From: Metaphire vulgaris
Taxonomy: Eukaryota > Annelida > Clitellata > Crassiclitellata > Megascolecidae
Assembly (NCBI GenBank): GCA_018105865.1
Contig: CM030851.1
Coordinates: forward strand, 11,387,328 to 11,451,327
Reading direction: 5' to 3'
DNA length: 64,000 nucleotides
Each line of letters opens with the position of its first letter. Position 1 is the stretch's first letter. The notes beneath the pieces were generated by a model. That model worked only from the letters and a program-made list of their open reading frames with translations, was not told the origin of the DNA and did not search any database. The translations under genes and the position numbers were made by a program. Of this stretch, positions 12,609 to 42,900 are shown piece by piece.

Positions 12609-12899
12609 CTTCTTATCCCTTCGAACACCTACTGACAAATTAATTAATGCAGCAGAATAATACTACAGTATGTATAAGAAATTCGGCTGCCACTGCGAAT
12701 TTTATAAACGCATCTTTAAATTCTTAAAAAGGCTCATCTTATTAGGTCGAGATCCTAACTACTACAGAAATTGATACAATATAAAGATATCTGGTAAAAA
12801 GAAGCTCGACATATATAGTTTCTTTAGTTTTTGTCTCATACAGTAGTTGACAAACGAGTGGATACAGAAATTGTCCGTCCAACATCGAACAATGCATAC

Positions 12900-13069
12900 T
12901 AGGAGTATCCAGATTCCAGAACAATCTCTATGGTCACTGATCTATGCCCACCAGCAAGAAATCTGCTTCTCCCATTGGCGTCTATTAATAGACAACAATG
13001 GTTTCTATGGTTTCTGTCCACCAGTGGGCGGAGCAACCGGACTTTGTTGGTAAACACTGGATACCCCTA
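12900..13069. mobile_element. TA-flanked MITE (Tc1/mariner-like target)
   Basis: GGAGTATCCAG ... CTGGATACCCC between TA dinucleotides. A second, nearly identical copy is at 15335-15497. Confidence 0.7.
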
Positions 13070-13374
13070 TAGTCTCACAGTTTGCATTCACTTAAAATCG
13101 AGAGGCCAGGATATTTCGCCTGCCGTGGAAAATTACGATAGTGATGACAAACGCTAAATTCCAGGTCTTATGGCATGACCAGTTCCTCCAGTACGTGACG
13201 GACGAGACTTTCTTCTACAATCTATCCATGGGCGTCGGGACGGGGTGCAAGGAGGTGCACCTGCACCCCTAAAAATAATTAATAAGTTCATAAAAATGTG
13301 GAACAATACATTCGAAAAAAGGCTGACATAAACATACAGCCTGGTTCATAAAGCCACACACACACACGCACATA

Positions 13375-13380
13375 TATATG

Positions 13381-13431
<51 letters not shown>

Positions 13432-13478
13432 CATGTCGCACCTCCGTAAAAATTTCTGCCCACGCTGTCCGCTGTCTG

Positions 13479-13552
<74 letters not shown>
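13375..13552. repeat. (TA)n and (ATA)n microsatellites
   Basis: (TA)n about 13386-13430 and (ATA)n about 13480-13552, separated by 50 bp. Confidence 0.95.
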
Positions 13553-13554
<2 letters not shown>

Positions 13555-14122
13555 TCAAGCACGATTCTCTTTGGACGTGACCCAGATGAGAGACTGAGAG
13601 TGGTCTTCGATGATTTGCTTGACTCTGGCGTAGACATCTGTCGGAGAATCAGCGCTGGCGACAGCTGCAACATGTTGCATCAGAATCGTCAATAACACAA
13701 ATCGAACGACGCAACCATGTCCATTATACTTTCATTTATACAAATAGTGATAAAATTTGTGGCCTCAACCAATTAGATTGCTGTCCCCGCCGATCTGACT
13801 GACCGTTCCTGCTTGTCCTGGTTCTAATTCGGCTTGGATCTGATGCACCATCAGCTGATGCCTTAGACATTATGATATTGCTTATCGGGTTGTGTCGAGG
13901 AGGTTTAGCGAAGGGGTGGCAAAATTTAGAAGGGGCGGCAAAATCAGCGGCGACGACCTTTTATTGCTTGTCAGCTATAGTAAGAGCAAATTGGGGTGGC
14001 ATTTTTTCAGGAGCCATGGGCGGCACAAGTGCACGCTACGCCACTGGAGAGGGGGGGACATTTCGTGTTTCATTCACCATTATGCCTTGCTACGCTCCTT
14101 CCATATGTATTGATGCATGCCG

Positions 14123-14202
14123 TTAACCCCTTAACCGTGTATTTAACTGTAGCTCAATGTAAAATGGACGGATATATCTGAAATCCCCAGTTAAGGGGTT
14201 AA
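14123..14202. mobile_element. 80-bp TTAA-flanked mini-element
   Basis: Near-identical to 9157-9236, differing at a few positions. TTAACCCCTTAACC to AGTTAAGGGGTTAA. Confidence 0.7.
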
Positions 14203-14249
14203 ATGTTTGAAAGGGAAGAAAGTATAGGCCTACGACACTCGCTAATATA

Positions 14250-14255
14250 TTTATT
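14250..14255 (-). promoter_or_regulatory. Candidate Dlg polyadenylation signal
   Basis: AATAAA on the minus strand, 126 bp past the predicted Dlg stop codon. It is supported only by position and motif. Confidence 0.3.
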
Positions 14256-14380
14256 CACGTCTTTATACTAGCTTTTCAACCTTTCGCCATGATGAGAAAA
14301 ATAGGCAAACAGCATTTCTGGGGGGAGGGGGGAACATGTGCCCGTATACAGGTGATCCGCACCTGTAAGAAATGTTTATG

Positions 14381-31934
<17,554 letters not shown>

Positions 31935-32034
31935 TTTCTCGGAATATTTCCTTCGAATTTAAATCCGCGAATATCTCTCCAGATGGCCTTTTCGATACGC
32001 CAGCAGTTAACAACGCCTGCGTGTGACTTTCAAG

Positions 32035-32590
32035 CTGGAAAGACGATCAATCGCGTACGTGCATACTAGACGCGACTACGCAAAAATTACTCCGTCGAGT
32101 ATCTCTAGGTTTGTGCGTTGTGGCCGTAAGAACTACAGTGTAAACCTCTACAGTGTAAACCTCTGTAGGAAATTCGATGTGAACCTAGGCTAACTGGCAA
32201 AACGTAACACATGCAGGCTAGATTTGTTGACAAGCCTGTCCCGCACATGAGGGTCCTTCTGCCTTAATGGGTTGCCGTTAGAGAGTGGAGCTTCGGTCAC
32301 CTTACACTCTTTGTATCAGTTTTTGAGTGGCGAACTTTGAGCCAGCGAGCAGGTAAAACAATGTTTAATCTTGGGCTGAGTGACAGTTTTAACGGCGCTG
32401 CGCCTGCTTCTTGATCAAATATTGCGGCCGATACGGGTTGTTGTCGGTCAGGGAAAGATATTCTTGTGAGCCGTTTCATTGCCTTTGCCTCGGCTACTCT
32501 TTTGGCCTATACATTGTGTTTAGCTATCGGGTTTATAAGTGCTTTTAAATCGTGTTTAAACTAGAACACCTTATTACTACTGCAACCACT
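32035..32590. other. No gene recognised upstream of the Dlg 5' exon
   Basis: Unique-looking sequence that could hold the Dlg promoter or 5' UTR, but I see no motif that proves it. It is followed by (ACT)n at 32598-32715 and (AT)n at 32819-32858. Confidence 0.4.
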
Positions 32591-32614
32591 GCTACAACAA
32601 CAACAACAACAACA

Positions 32615-32666
<52 letters not shown>

Positions 32667-32815
32667 ATACTACTACTACCACCGGTACTACTACTACTAG
32701 GCCTACTACTACTGGGGAGGGGGCGCTTTCACCTTCTTCAGTGCTACCTACTCAACGAATTTGCATAAATCCCTCGACCGGTCCGAGGTCCCCCTCCCCG
32801 TGGCTATGCCAATGC

Positions 32816-32860
<45 letters not shown>

Positions 32861-32886
32861 TGATAACGACCGACATTACTATAGAC

Positions 32887-34078
32887 CAGGGGTGCACAAC
32901 CACTGGCCCGCGGGCCAAATCCGGCCCGCCGAAGGGTTTTTTCTGGCCTGCGGGACAATTTCGAGCAACACAGAAAATCGGCCCGCCAAAGGGTTCTGTC
33001 CGGCCCGCGGTACAATTTCGAATAACAAAAAATTGGCCCGAGAACAGTAATTTTGGTATAGAAATTAGGTATCTGCTGACTGACCTATTCATATATGTTG
33101 GGCTACTTACAAATGTGCAACCTATAACAACGTGACACAGAGACGGGCGATAATAAACTACTTCGATAACGTGCTTTATACATTTAAATTGTCTCTGCAG
33201 TAAGTCTAGAATATCTGAATTCGAAACTTAAAAAAACGCAAGACTGATGCAGAACAGCGACATTTCAGTGAGGAATGGACACGTCTGTATTTTATGGACA
33301 CGTTTAATGGGTTAAATGGGTGTGTTTAATTTGCCGTGAATCACTTAGCGTTATATAAGAGTATAACTGCCGATGACACCACGAAACGAAACATGCCGCT
33401 GCTTATGATGAACTGCAGGGTGAGTTGCGGGAACAGAAAATTGAACTGTTAAAGAAGACTCTGTCAACCGAACAGAGTTTTTTTCACAAGGAAGTCGCAA
33501 GAATAAAAGTGTTTTACACGGGCCAGCTGCAAAGTGGCCCAGCTAATTGCAAGATCATCAAGGCCTTTCGCAGACGGAGATTTTGTTAGAGATTGACTCC
33601 TAAGCATCTGCACTGGAATTTGCCCAGAAAACGCCAGTGTTTTCAGTAAAGTTCCTTTGTCAAGAATGACAATTCAACGCCGAGTTGATGACCTTGCAAC
33701 AGACGTTACTGAGCAGTTGATTGGCAGATTAGCTAGGTGCACATATTTTTCAGTAGCTTTGGATGAGAGCACAGATAACACTGATACTGCACAGCTCTTA
33801 ATTAGTTTATGTGCGGGCAGAATTAGATTGTGCAGACTGAGGAATTACTGTTTGTGTTATAGAAGGTAGTAAGTAAAAAACTGGTGTTTTATGAAGCATT
33901 ACCGGTAGTTCAATATAGCATTTATTAAAGTTAATTTTGCTTGATTTGCTGATTTATATAAATATTATGGTTATATACAATATATTTTATATAAAACATG
34001 CATTTTCGAAATTCTGGCCCGCGAGTACTCAGGGAATGTTAAATTTGGCCCTCGGCCTAAAAAGGTTGTGCACCCCTG
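32887..34078 (+). pseudogene. Decayed hAT transposon with transposase remnant
   Basis: TIRs CAGGGGTGCACAACC and GGTTGTGCACCCCTG and a perfect TSD, CTATAGAC, bound 1192 bp. Inside are two plus-strand remnants of a hAT transposase of the ZBED/GTF2IRD2-like type. The upstream one (about 33280-33585) is broken by stops and frameshifts. The other (33657-33869) carries RRVDDLATDVTEQLIGRLAR and FSVALDESTDNTDTAQLLI. Most of the catalytic region and the dimerisation domain are deleted, so it cannot be autonomous. Confidence 0.88.
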
Positions 34079-34262
34079 CTATAGACCAAATCGTGCAGAT
34101 TTGTAGCCTACAGCTGAAGCTGATATCTAGTCGATCTATGATTGCCTATAGTCTAACGATAAACCGATAAGCAGGCATATAGATGTGCATGGTTTTCTCG
34201 TTAAGGTTGGTCTACGAAGGCCTCGTTAAGCTCATTTTACCATAATAGGGCCTACAAATATG

Positions 34263-34564
34263 CAGTAGCGTAGCCAAGGGGGTTTGGGGAGTTAACCCCT
34301 CCCCTTGGGCGCCGACGAAACAAATTTTTTAATGTGTTTTCATGCATTTATAATTTTCGGACGCGGTTTTGAGGGTCAAACCCCTCCCCTTGGGGCTGCT
34401 GACCAAAAATTTTTAAACGCCATAGGCGTGACGACAAGGAAAGACGACATAGGAGATATACATAGGATTGACCTTTTTATACTTGTCAAGATTTTTTGAA
34501 AGTTGGTTACAGTCAAAAGTCAAAACCAACTCCCTCCCTTCCGGAAATCCTGGCTACGCCACTG
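34263..34564. mobile_element. hAT-type MITE, family B
   Basis: CAGTAGCGTAGCCAAGGGGG ... ATCCTGGCTACGCCACTG. The flanking octamers CAAATATG/CCCCTATG match only partly, so this copy is old. Confidence 0.75.
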
Positions 34565-35719
34565 CCCCTATGAATCGCTTATCAGCAACAGTCATACGAA
34601 TTTATGCTAAAGGTCTAGTATTCAAAATGGCCTACTGCCCAAATTGTAAGAATTTACGTGCAGTTAAGATCTAAGATATGATGAACCAATATAGTGACTG
34701 TAAATCACTGCACGTGAAATACACAGTGGGCCTAAGATGAACTGTGAGACAAGAGTTTTTGAGACGTAGGCTAATCAATGAAAACAAAGACGAATCAATG
34801 AGACACACCTATGGGATTGAAACGAATTCTTGGTGGGGGTTCCAGTGAATTTCTTGGACGTTGGGGCATGAAATGAAAGTTTGGGGATGAAATGGTGAAA
34901 AAGGTTGACAAGAAAAAAGGTCATTAGGTGGTTTTTCTTCTTTGGGTAAATAATGAATGAAATGAACCTTGCCGAAAAAGGCTGACGAGCAAAACAAGGT
35001 CATCAGTTCTGTTTTGCACACAGGGAACACAGGGATAGTGACTCGGGTCCGATAAACCCTGAAACACTGACAAGCAAAAAAGCTGCTCGGTGTGGGATGC
35101 ATTCTCAGTCAATTCCCAGTCATCCCCAGACCCCAACGTGGAACCGCCCCTGAAAACGAATGTGATGAGAGATGACTGATGCCTTGACCATAGTGAGAAA
35201 TGAAAACATCAACTTTTCATACAGGCCTACCTAACTTTGGAGGTTCCCCCCAAATAATCTAATGTTCTAAGTGGATCGACGCCTATGAGACTGTACCCTC
35301 TGCTATATATAGAATACTCATAGTGCCATATAAATCTGCCTTAACTTTACTTACATTGTTAGCTGCGATCTGTCTGTTATTATTGCGCTAACAAAGTCTT
35401 GTTACGATTTTACAGTTTAAGAAGTCAAATTACTATGCAGTTTAAGTACAGTTATTGACGAGTGGAAATCGTGATGTTTCGCATTCAATGTCACTTATTG
35501 TCGAATGTCATCCTTGGAAATTTTCAGCCGCTTCAATCATTCAGAGACTGCTTCGAGACAATATTTGTTTGCGATAACAAAACATTTGCTCTTATTAAGT
35601 TAGAAATATCAATATTATTATTATTACCCTTTTAAATAATATTATTATTACCCTTTTAAATAGACGTTTATAAGCTGTTTATAAAACAGAGTATATAGAA
35701 TGCAGAATTATTGTTCGTA

Positions 35720-37226
35720 TTAGCTTCGCTCGTTCTCTTTCCTATCGTCAGATGGCGCCTTGAGTCGCGTGACGTCGCCTTCGACGGCCACCAAGGCAAG
35801 GCTGTGGTCGTCGACGGCACGGTTGGCGCCCAAGAGACTGATCGCAGACTGGACGGCTGCAACGGCCTTTCTACGCTCGCTGCGGATCTCGTCGAGGCCG
35901 AACGATTCGACGGCGTCCAGCTTGAGCAGCAGTCTGGTCAGTTCCTCCTCGAGGCGAAGGCAGTCCGGATGGGTACGGGGCCCGTCGAACTGGTCGACCT
36001 GTTCTCGTAACGTTTTTGTGTCGACGGTTATGCTGTTGATGACGTTCAGCGCATCACGACGCAGCCCTTCGACAGCTTCGTCCGCTGTTGTTGCCGACGA
36101 CGACGCAACGCCATCTTCTAACTCAGTCCCTGCAATAGGGGGCCGTCCATAAAGTACGTCACGCTATTGTTTTGGACAGATTTTTACCCCCTCCTCTGTC
36201 ACAACCTGTCACAAAAAAATCTCGGACCTACTTTAGAGCGTCGTCCATAAATTACGTCACGCAGGTTTCCAATGCGATAAGCTTATATATTCGAGTTTCT
36301 AGTTCAACTTTCTGCAGCGAACAAGATATTCAACTTCCGGCCACCGTAACGAATATAATTGAGGCCTACAAATTTATGTATCTCGGGCAAAAAGTGTCAA
36401 TGAGCAAAAATCTTCCTTTCAGGTGCTTTTACTACAACACTGTACTTCCTATCGGGTATATTTAGGTTTTATTTATACTGAAAGTGTAACGCCACGATCA
36501 CATGCGGATTTACAGTTTAATATTTGGGTAGGCTAGCATGGGGGTCTGGGAGTGCCATCCAGCACGCGACAGACCTGGTGTTGATGGAAAAATAATTTTT
36601 TTTTGTTTTGGTGGGATTAGTTGGGTAGGCTTAAGCCTACCCTAGCCTTTAATAAAATCCGCCTATGGCCACGATGTTCCTTACCCTTCCCGGCCTGTCA
36701 CAAACTGTCACACTTTCTTAGACCAATTCCCCCTCGAGCATGACGTACTTTATGAACGGCCCCTAATTAATAACAATTAACAATTGTACAATTCAAATAT
36801 ATAATCAATCATTAAATTTGTTTATTAAAATCGCATAACAAAACACATTATATGGCGCTATATAATTTGATTACAGTAGATTGGATCGGGTGACGTACAT
36901 GAGAACGGATATGAATTATGAATAGATACGAAATATAGCTATCTAAAGGTATCAAATATGAATAGGGCCTAGGCCCACTTCTAATCTAACTTCTTCCGTT
37001 TTATGCCATATTTTTGTTACTCTGTTATTCGGACGTTATTGCGATATTATTCATACAATATTCAAACGAGCAGAATTAACAGCCCGTTAGCAAAATTCGG
37101 TAATGAGATTCGGCAACAAATAAAGTGCCGTTAAAATAATTTTTTGCAACTCAAGTGTCTATACTAACCAGAAACATTCGCACCCGATGTGTTTTTACCG
37201 TTTTTCTGATTCGCCTCATTCTCCAT
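35720..37226 (-). CDS. BAG-domain Hsp70 co-chaperone, two-exon gene (155 aa)
   Basis: Exon 1 is 37226-37169 (MENEANQKNGKNTSGANVS then a split Gly, donor G|GTTAGT). Exon 2 is 36129-35720 (TELEDG... to KENERS-stop). The phase-1 junction fits exactly. Residues about 36-115 are a BAG domain: LRRDALNVINSITVDTKTLR, then EQVDQFDGPRTHPDCLRLEE, LTRLLLKLDAVESFGLDEIR and SERRKAVAAVQSAISLL. This matches the pattern of BAG3/4/5-type domains (F.G..TD..Y.RLEE.LT..LL.LD.V...G...R..RK.AV). BAG domains bind the Hsp70 ATPase domain and promote nucleotide release in the cytosol. No ubiquitin-like, WW or repeated BAG domains are present, so it is a minimal single-BAG protein. The acceptor of exon 2 directly abuts a MITE end. 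The paralogue cannot be assigned, so no symbol is given. Confidence 0.85.
36138..36763. mobile_element. MITE with GGGGCCGTCCATAAAGTACG ends
   Basis: Ends are GGGGCCGTCCATAAAGTACG and the inverted TGACGTACTTTATGAACGG. An internal partial copy starts at about 36235. It touches the acceptor region of the BAG exon (AG at 36130-36131). Confidence 0.75.
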
Positions 37227-37964
37227 GAAGGTTAAAACTGCATATACGAAGTGTTGGTTTCCTTTAAAATTAGTGTTTTATACGTTTATATCTACTAGGC
37301 CTATAGGATGGACTGATATTGCATATCAAAGTGTGTATGATGTAAAGTAGCCTATGATGGCGTTTTGTCCCAACAGTGCACGTCAATTTGTTTGTTTTCT
37401 GAAAGAACGCATTTTGTTTTATTGTTATTAGTTTATTTTAAGGAAAAACATCATAATTAAACGGAATTATTGCTTCTTGTTCACTGCTCAATTGACGTCA
37501 AACTCGAAATAGATTTTCACAGCTTCTAATGATGGTCCAAAAAACATAAGGCCTACTGTAAGAATCCGCGATTTATATACAGTAGGTCATCAAATGTAAC
37601 CTAACATAAACTGTACTTGCGTTCCAGATTAGGGGGAACCCATGATCAGTTATAACGGCCGTTGCCAAGTAAAACTGAAGGCGCTAACCCTTCCGTTTAA
37701 ACTTGAGCCTTTTAGTCGGAACAAACCTGGTTCCATGTGTCTCGGTACAAATTTCCGGGTCGCCGCGCAAACAATTTAACAAAATTCAGCAGCCCTGCAG
37801 TATATATGTATGTCTTTTCTTAATCTTCGAATTCCTTCAGTGACAACTTCTCGATCTTGACCACCTTCCCCTGCCAACAACTGAAAAGCTTTTTCAAACT
37901 CCCTCCCCCTAAATTGTAGACGTAATTAATGGACAGCCCCTAACTGGTTCATTATAGGCCTACA

Positions 37965-38675
37965 ACAGGTCTTATACATGTAGATATCGAAAACAAGTTT
38001 TATGATTAATTCGCTATGTGAGAGAAGGCAATTGCTGGCCTGTTGAATAGAGGGCGCATAGGCCCTAGATATGTAAAAATCTAATCGATTTGAATAAATT
38101 CTTCGACAAAATTTACATTTTCCTCTTGTTCCATCTTCATTGCTTTGATATTTGCAAGAATAAGCAATAATATCATCTCAATTTCGCTCTACAGGGTTCG
38201 AAATAGAGCACTCCTGATCATTCCATACTACACCCTAACGCCATTGACTGTACGAGAGCGAGGCACATCAACTAAATGAAAGTCCTGCCGAATATCTTGT
38301 GGAATGGCTAGTAGGGTGATCGAGGGAAGAGCAGCGTATTAAGATATCTGATTCATTTTACAACAGGTTTTATAGATACCAAAAAAGTTTCATAATTAAT
38401 TCGTTGTGTGAGAGAAGACAATTGAAGTCCTGTTGAATAGAAGGTGTATAGGACCTAAATATGCAAAGATCTAATCGATTTGAAGAAATTCTCCGACAAA
38501 ATCCACATTTTCCTCTTGTTCCATCTTCATTGCTTTAACTTTTGCAAGAATAATCAACAATATCAATCTCAATTTTGATCTACAGGGTTCGAAAAAGAGC
38601 ACTCCCAGCCATTTCTTACTACACACTAACGCCACTGACTGTACGAAAACGAGGGACATCAACTAAAGAGTGGCG
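37965..38675. repeat. Tandem duplication, two units of about 320 bp
   Basis: Unit 1 (about 37965-38285) and unit 2 (about 38352-38675) align along their length. Shared stretches include TTTTCCTCTTGTTCCATCTT and CTACAGGGTTCGAAA. On the minus strand both keep the frame KAMKMEQEENV before a shared TAG, but unit 1 has a frame-breaking deletion upstream. No function is assigned. Confidence 0.75.
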
Positions 38676-39828
38676 CTATATAATTTACGTGAGTTGTTTA
38701 TATGACAGGAAACCCGGAAGAATCGCTGGACGTCGACGATGACGATCATAAAAATGAAACTGAAATAGAGTAATTTTTGCTTTCAAAATCAAAATGCATT
38801 TTATTACGTCGAATTTATGTAATTTATCGCGAATTTGAGTCTTAAGCGAGCCATTTGCTGTGCGAATCATTTTAAGATTGATCGAATCGAGAGACGATCA
38901 TTTGATTCACTCGTTTTATATAGCGCTGATTCATCGATCGATCTACCCAATTTATGCAGCGCTTAGTTTGGTATACGCTGTGGTTGTCGTTCCATTATGT
39001 GGTGCAAAATGCGACGAATCTGTATTTTTGTGCCATTGTGAGATATTTTTTTTCGTGACAAGTGGTAATAAACTAATAATAAACTAATAAAACACACACT
39101 TTAAACAGTAGATAAAAACAAACAAAAGTCAAATAATCAACTAACATAACATTCATTGCATCATATCTATTGACCTCAAGCACACATTTACTATACAATC
39201 AGAGAAAAACAGCGATTTCCCTTATACTTCAGTAAAAGGATTGCTGCCGGTATTTACTGCATCATGTGTCAGCTGAAACCAACCATTTCCTTATACACTT
39301 GATTGTATCTTTACAATAAACGTTAAATATTTTATAAACAGCCTGCTGGATATCACGAATTATGCAGCTGGTTGATGTTTTGAAGAAATGTTTTTTGTTT
39401 TGTGGTATTTATGCTTCAGCGCCATTTTAGTCGGAAGATATTAAGTTGGCAAGGTTTATATGAATGTTTGAGTTGATTTTCATGTGCAGATGCCTGTGAA
39501 GACTTTTTATAGCCATCTATTTTTTGCACACCCACCTTAGTCGGAACCAAATCATTTGAGGACTGACTTTAAAAGTTTCAGCTTTAAACCTCTACAGGCA
39601 TAGTTTCTGACTACAACTTTCTCTTGTATGTGACCACAGAATGATGCAAAATGCGTTATAATTGAATTAATATAATTGTGCTAAAGGCCTTGTTTGATTG
39701 AAGAAATAATAGTTGGACTGCAGCATATGTGCATAGGGTAGGAGTTGAATTAAAAGATATGGATGAACAATTATGGATGAATGGTGTTGAATATTGCTTT
39801 GGACAGGTGTTCTTGAAGTCAAATTAAC
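38676..39828. other. Intergenic region between BAG and Shc
   Basis: AT-rich sequence without recognisable exons. Part of it should hold the Shc promoter and 5' UTR; I could not identify a core promoter. Confidence 0.4.
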
Positions 39829-39963
39829 ATGATTCGAGGTAAGAACAAAGAGTCAAACCACAATTGGTCGAATCGCGGCAGTTTCTTGTCAAAACCTCGA
39901 CAGGGATGGCTTCACCCAGACACTCAGTTGTCGCCAGACGTAGGGATCTGTTATGGGGTTCGG
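39829..39963 (+). CDS. shc: Shc exon 1 (start of PTB)
   Basis: It encodes [20 protein letters not shown] then [20 protein letters not shown] and CYGVR. Compare EWTRHGSFVNKPTRGWLHP...GVSYLVR of Shc. The donor is CGG|GTATGT, phase 0. Confidence 0.92.
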
Positions 39964-42900
39964 GTATGTGCCGTGATCTGGTTGTTTTGGAGATTAGTTG
40001 TGAATATCAATCTGATAGAGAATTATATTTGTTTGCATTTTGCTGCTAAAATATATTGCAAACTTAAAGTAGCAGAAGTATATAAGCATCAAATCTTAGT
40101 ACGTTATATCCAGTGTTTGATCTAGGCCGTTTCCGGGGGGAAAATTGCCCTTTCCCCCCGGAAATTTCAAATTCCCCGGAAATTTTTGAATACTACATGG
40201 ACTAACAGCAGCCCCTAGCAGAATTCCCCAGCTTTGTCAGTCCCCCTCCCGGCTTTTTCAGTTTCTCCCCCGGAGTCCAGGAGTCTAGATTAAACACTGG
40301 TTATATCTATCTCTGTACTGCGGTAAACAGAATATTGTGAACTGGAGCATGGAGGCCAGGTCTACCGGTAATTGTTTGACTTCATGGTTTAATGTCCATA
40401 TCACAAAGTTTTTATTGAGAATGTTTGATAATTTGGATGGCCTTTTATAGTTATACGGGAGTTTTAAAAAACATTGTACATGTGATGATTTTTGACTTGT
40501 TTCTGCTTAATCACTTCTGCTGTTTTAAATTTTTTATATGTTTTGGAGAGCTATTAGTTTCCAACTACACTCTGTATTGTTATATTTTGCATGACTTTGA
40601 CTATTATAATATATTGTTTTCAATCTTAACTTTTGATATTTGTAATAAAATTATCAATTTGTTATTATTATTGTTATTATTATTATTAAACTGAAAATTT
40701 CTTGTGTGCCATTTTACCAAATGTCAGGATCAAGGGCACATTACAGAGTCCAGCAATAGGCCTACAAATAAAATTAAGTAACAGTAATTACATTAAAATA
40801 AAACAAAAAATGGAAAACAGTCTAAGGCAGAAGAGAATACGATTTCAAGAACAGATGTATCTTTAGATTTTTCTTGATGGATGACAGAGAACAGTAATAG
40901 TAATAATAATGTCTCATGATCCGCTGTTTTTATATTTCTATCTCACATATGAGAATCCTATGCTATGCTGTTGTTAATAAGTGTACGTGAAAAAAGAAGT
41001 TGCTCACATACTACAGTAGTTATTGTTATGACTTTTTACTGAGATATTGACTTGCATTATTGATGAATATTTTAGTATGTTGGAAATATTGCAATTCTTG
41101 AATCGATGAAGGCCCTTGATGTTGATACGAGAACGTGCATCACTAAGTAAGTCGTCACTCCAGATGACTTTCTTGTTCAAGCGTATCATCGAAACACATT
41201 ATTGTTGCTTGTTTGCGGGATCATTGACTCCTGGGACTTCATGATTACTTTCATTTATCATTCACACTCAGATACTTTTAACACAAACTCAAATAACATT
41301 GGCCCTTGATTAACACCTGGAGATCAGCAGAGGGGGCCCGAGGGCCTTGAGTATGGTGACTGCCCTTTACCCAGTGGCCCCTGTTAACACCTAGTTCTAT
41401 TACTACATACCGAGAAACAAATTGTTGGCCTCTCCCATGATTCTTTTGTCTTCCCCCAACGCCCCCACTGGCTGTATTGTATGTTGTAGCCTCTTTCTAT
41501 GAAGTCCATTGCAGTCTTTGAGCATACCTTGTTAGCTAACGTTGCTGGATCTTTTGTGACCCTATAAGTGAATGGCAGCTTAGCACTTCATCCCCAGAGG
41601 GACTGGCCGAGGCATGGATTTCTTTTGACTCGGTGGCCGGACTTTTGTGGTTCCAAAATAGGTGGCTGTAATATGTGTTGTAGCCTGCATTCTAAAGAAG
41701 AAGAAACATTGAGTATGCCTTGTTAGCTAACGTTACTGGATCTTTTGTGACCCTATCAGTGAATGGCAGCTTTGCCAATCCATTCCCTCCTGCTATCATG
41801 TCCTGATGCCCATGTGTTACTCTCATAGTGTTATGAAGTTGAAAGAACTAGAATAAAGACATGGGCTAAAGCTCATAACTAAATGAATTTGTATGCACTG
41901 TAATTTCTTGCTATAACTCAGTGTCTGCTTATTATTATTGTATTTGATGATTCCTTCCAGGTTATAATATTAACCCTTAGGCCGCCAGATACTTTGTAAC
42001 TACAGTATATGACTATATGCAATGTAGCCAGGTATACAATACATGGTTCTGGCAGTTCAAGGGTTAGCTTATCTGATTGTGCAGTCTGTACTTATATGAA
42101 AAGATATTTTGACCCGTTGACTGACAACCGCGGGTCAACCCGCACTGTTTTTAGCAGTTGTTGGGCAACTGCGGGTTATCTTGCCATACGTTATAAATAT
42201 GTGGATTTGTGCAGGCATTGGGTATTGGCTTGTGGAACATATCGCTCCAATCATTCTGGCTTCCAACCATAATAAAGTGTATTTTTGTTTACCCTGTTAA
42301 TACCTGAAAAAGACCACGTGCTGCCAGTTAAAGGGTTAAGGAAATGCTGTTTCTGTTACATTTAGGGAATGCATTCAGAGGGTTTGCTGTGCCGCTGGAC
42401 TGAAATCTCCGAGCAAGAAGAACAAAAAGGTTGGTGAAACGTGGTCCTAAAGAAAGTATTTCATGATTATGATGCCCACCGCAGTATACACCTTTTGACA
42501 ATTATCTAGGTTTACATTTAAAGATGAAAAATTATTCTTATGCTAACTTATCCAATATGTGGCATCATTTTAATCAACTTTGCATGTACTATAATTTATC
42601 AGAGGGGATGCAATTTTTGAGAAGAAGTTGCACAAGAAGTTGATGTGACCAGTGAGAAGAAATTTGAAGTAATTATTGAATACCTAACAGGCCTAGAATG
42701 ATATTTATAATTTTCAAGCAATCACTTAGATTATATATGTTGTTTTGGATTACTCAGTAGACCATCAGATCTGTTAAGGATGATCTGTCAGCTTGGGTTC
42801 AATACTCGTGGGGGGAGGGTTGAGGTGGTGTCAGATTTATTTCGGGGGCAGTCACTTGCATGGAGTGGATGTTAAAGTGGTTGGTATAATGTGTCAAGTT

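Noticed and set aside
35711..36152. Plus-strand frames of 99 and 130 aa
   Set aside because: Shadows of the minus-strand BAG exon, which has a clear domain match.
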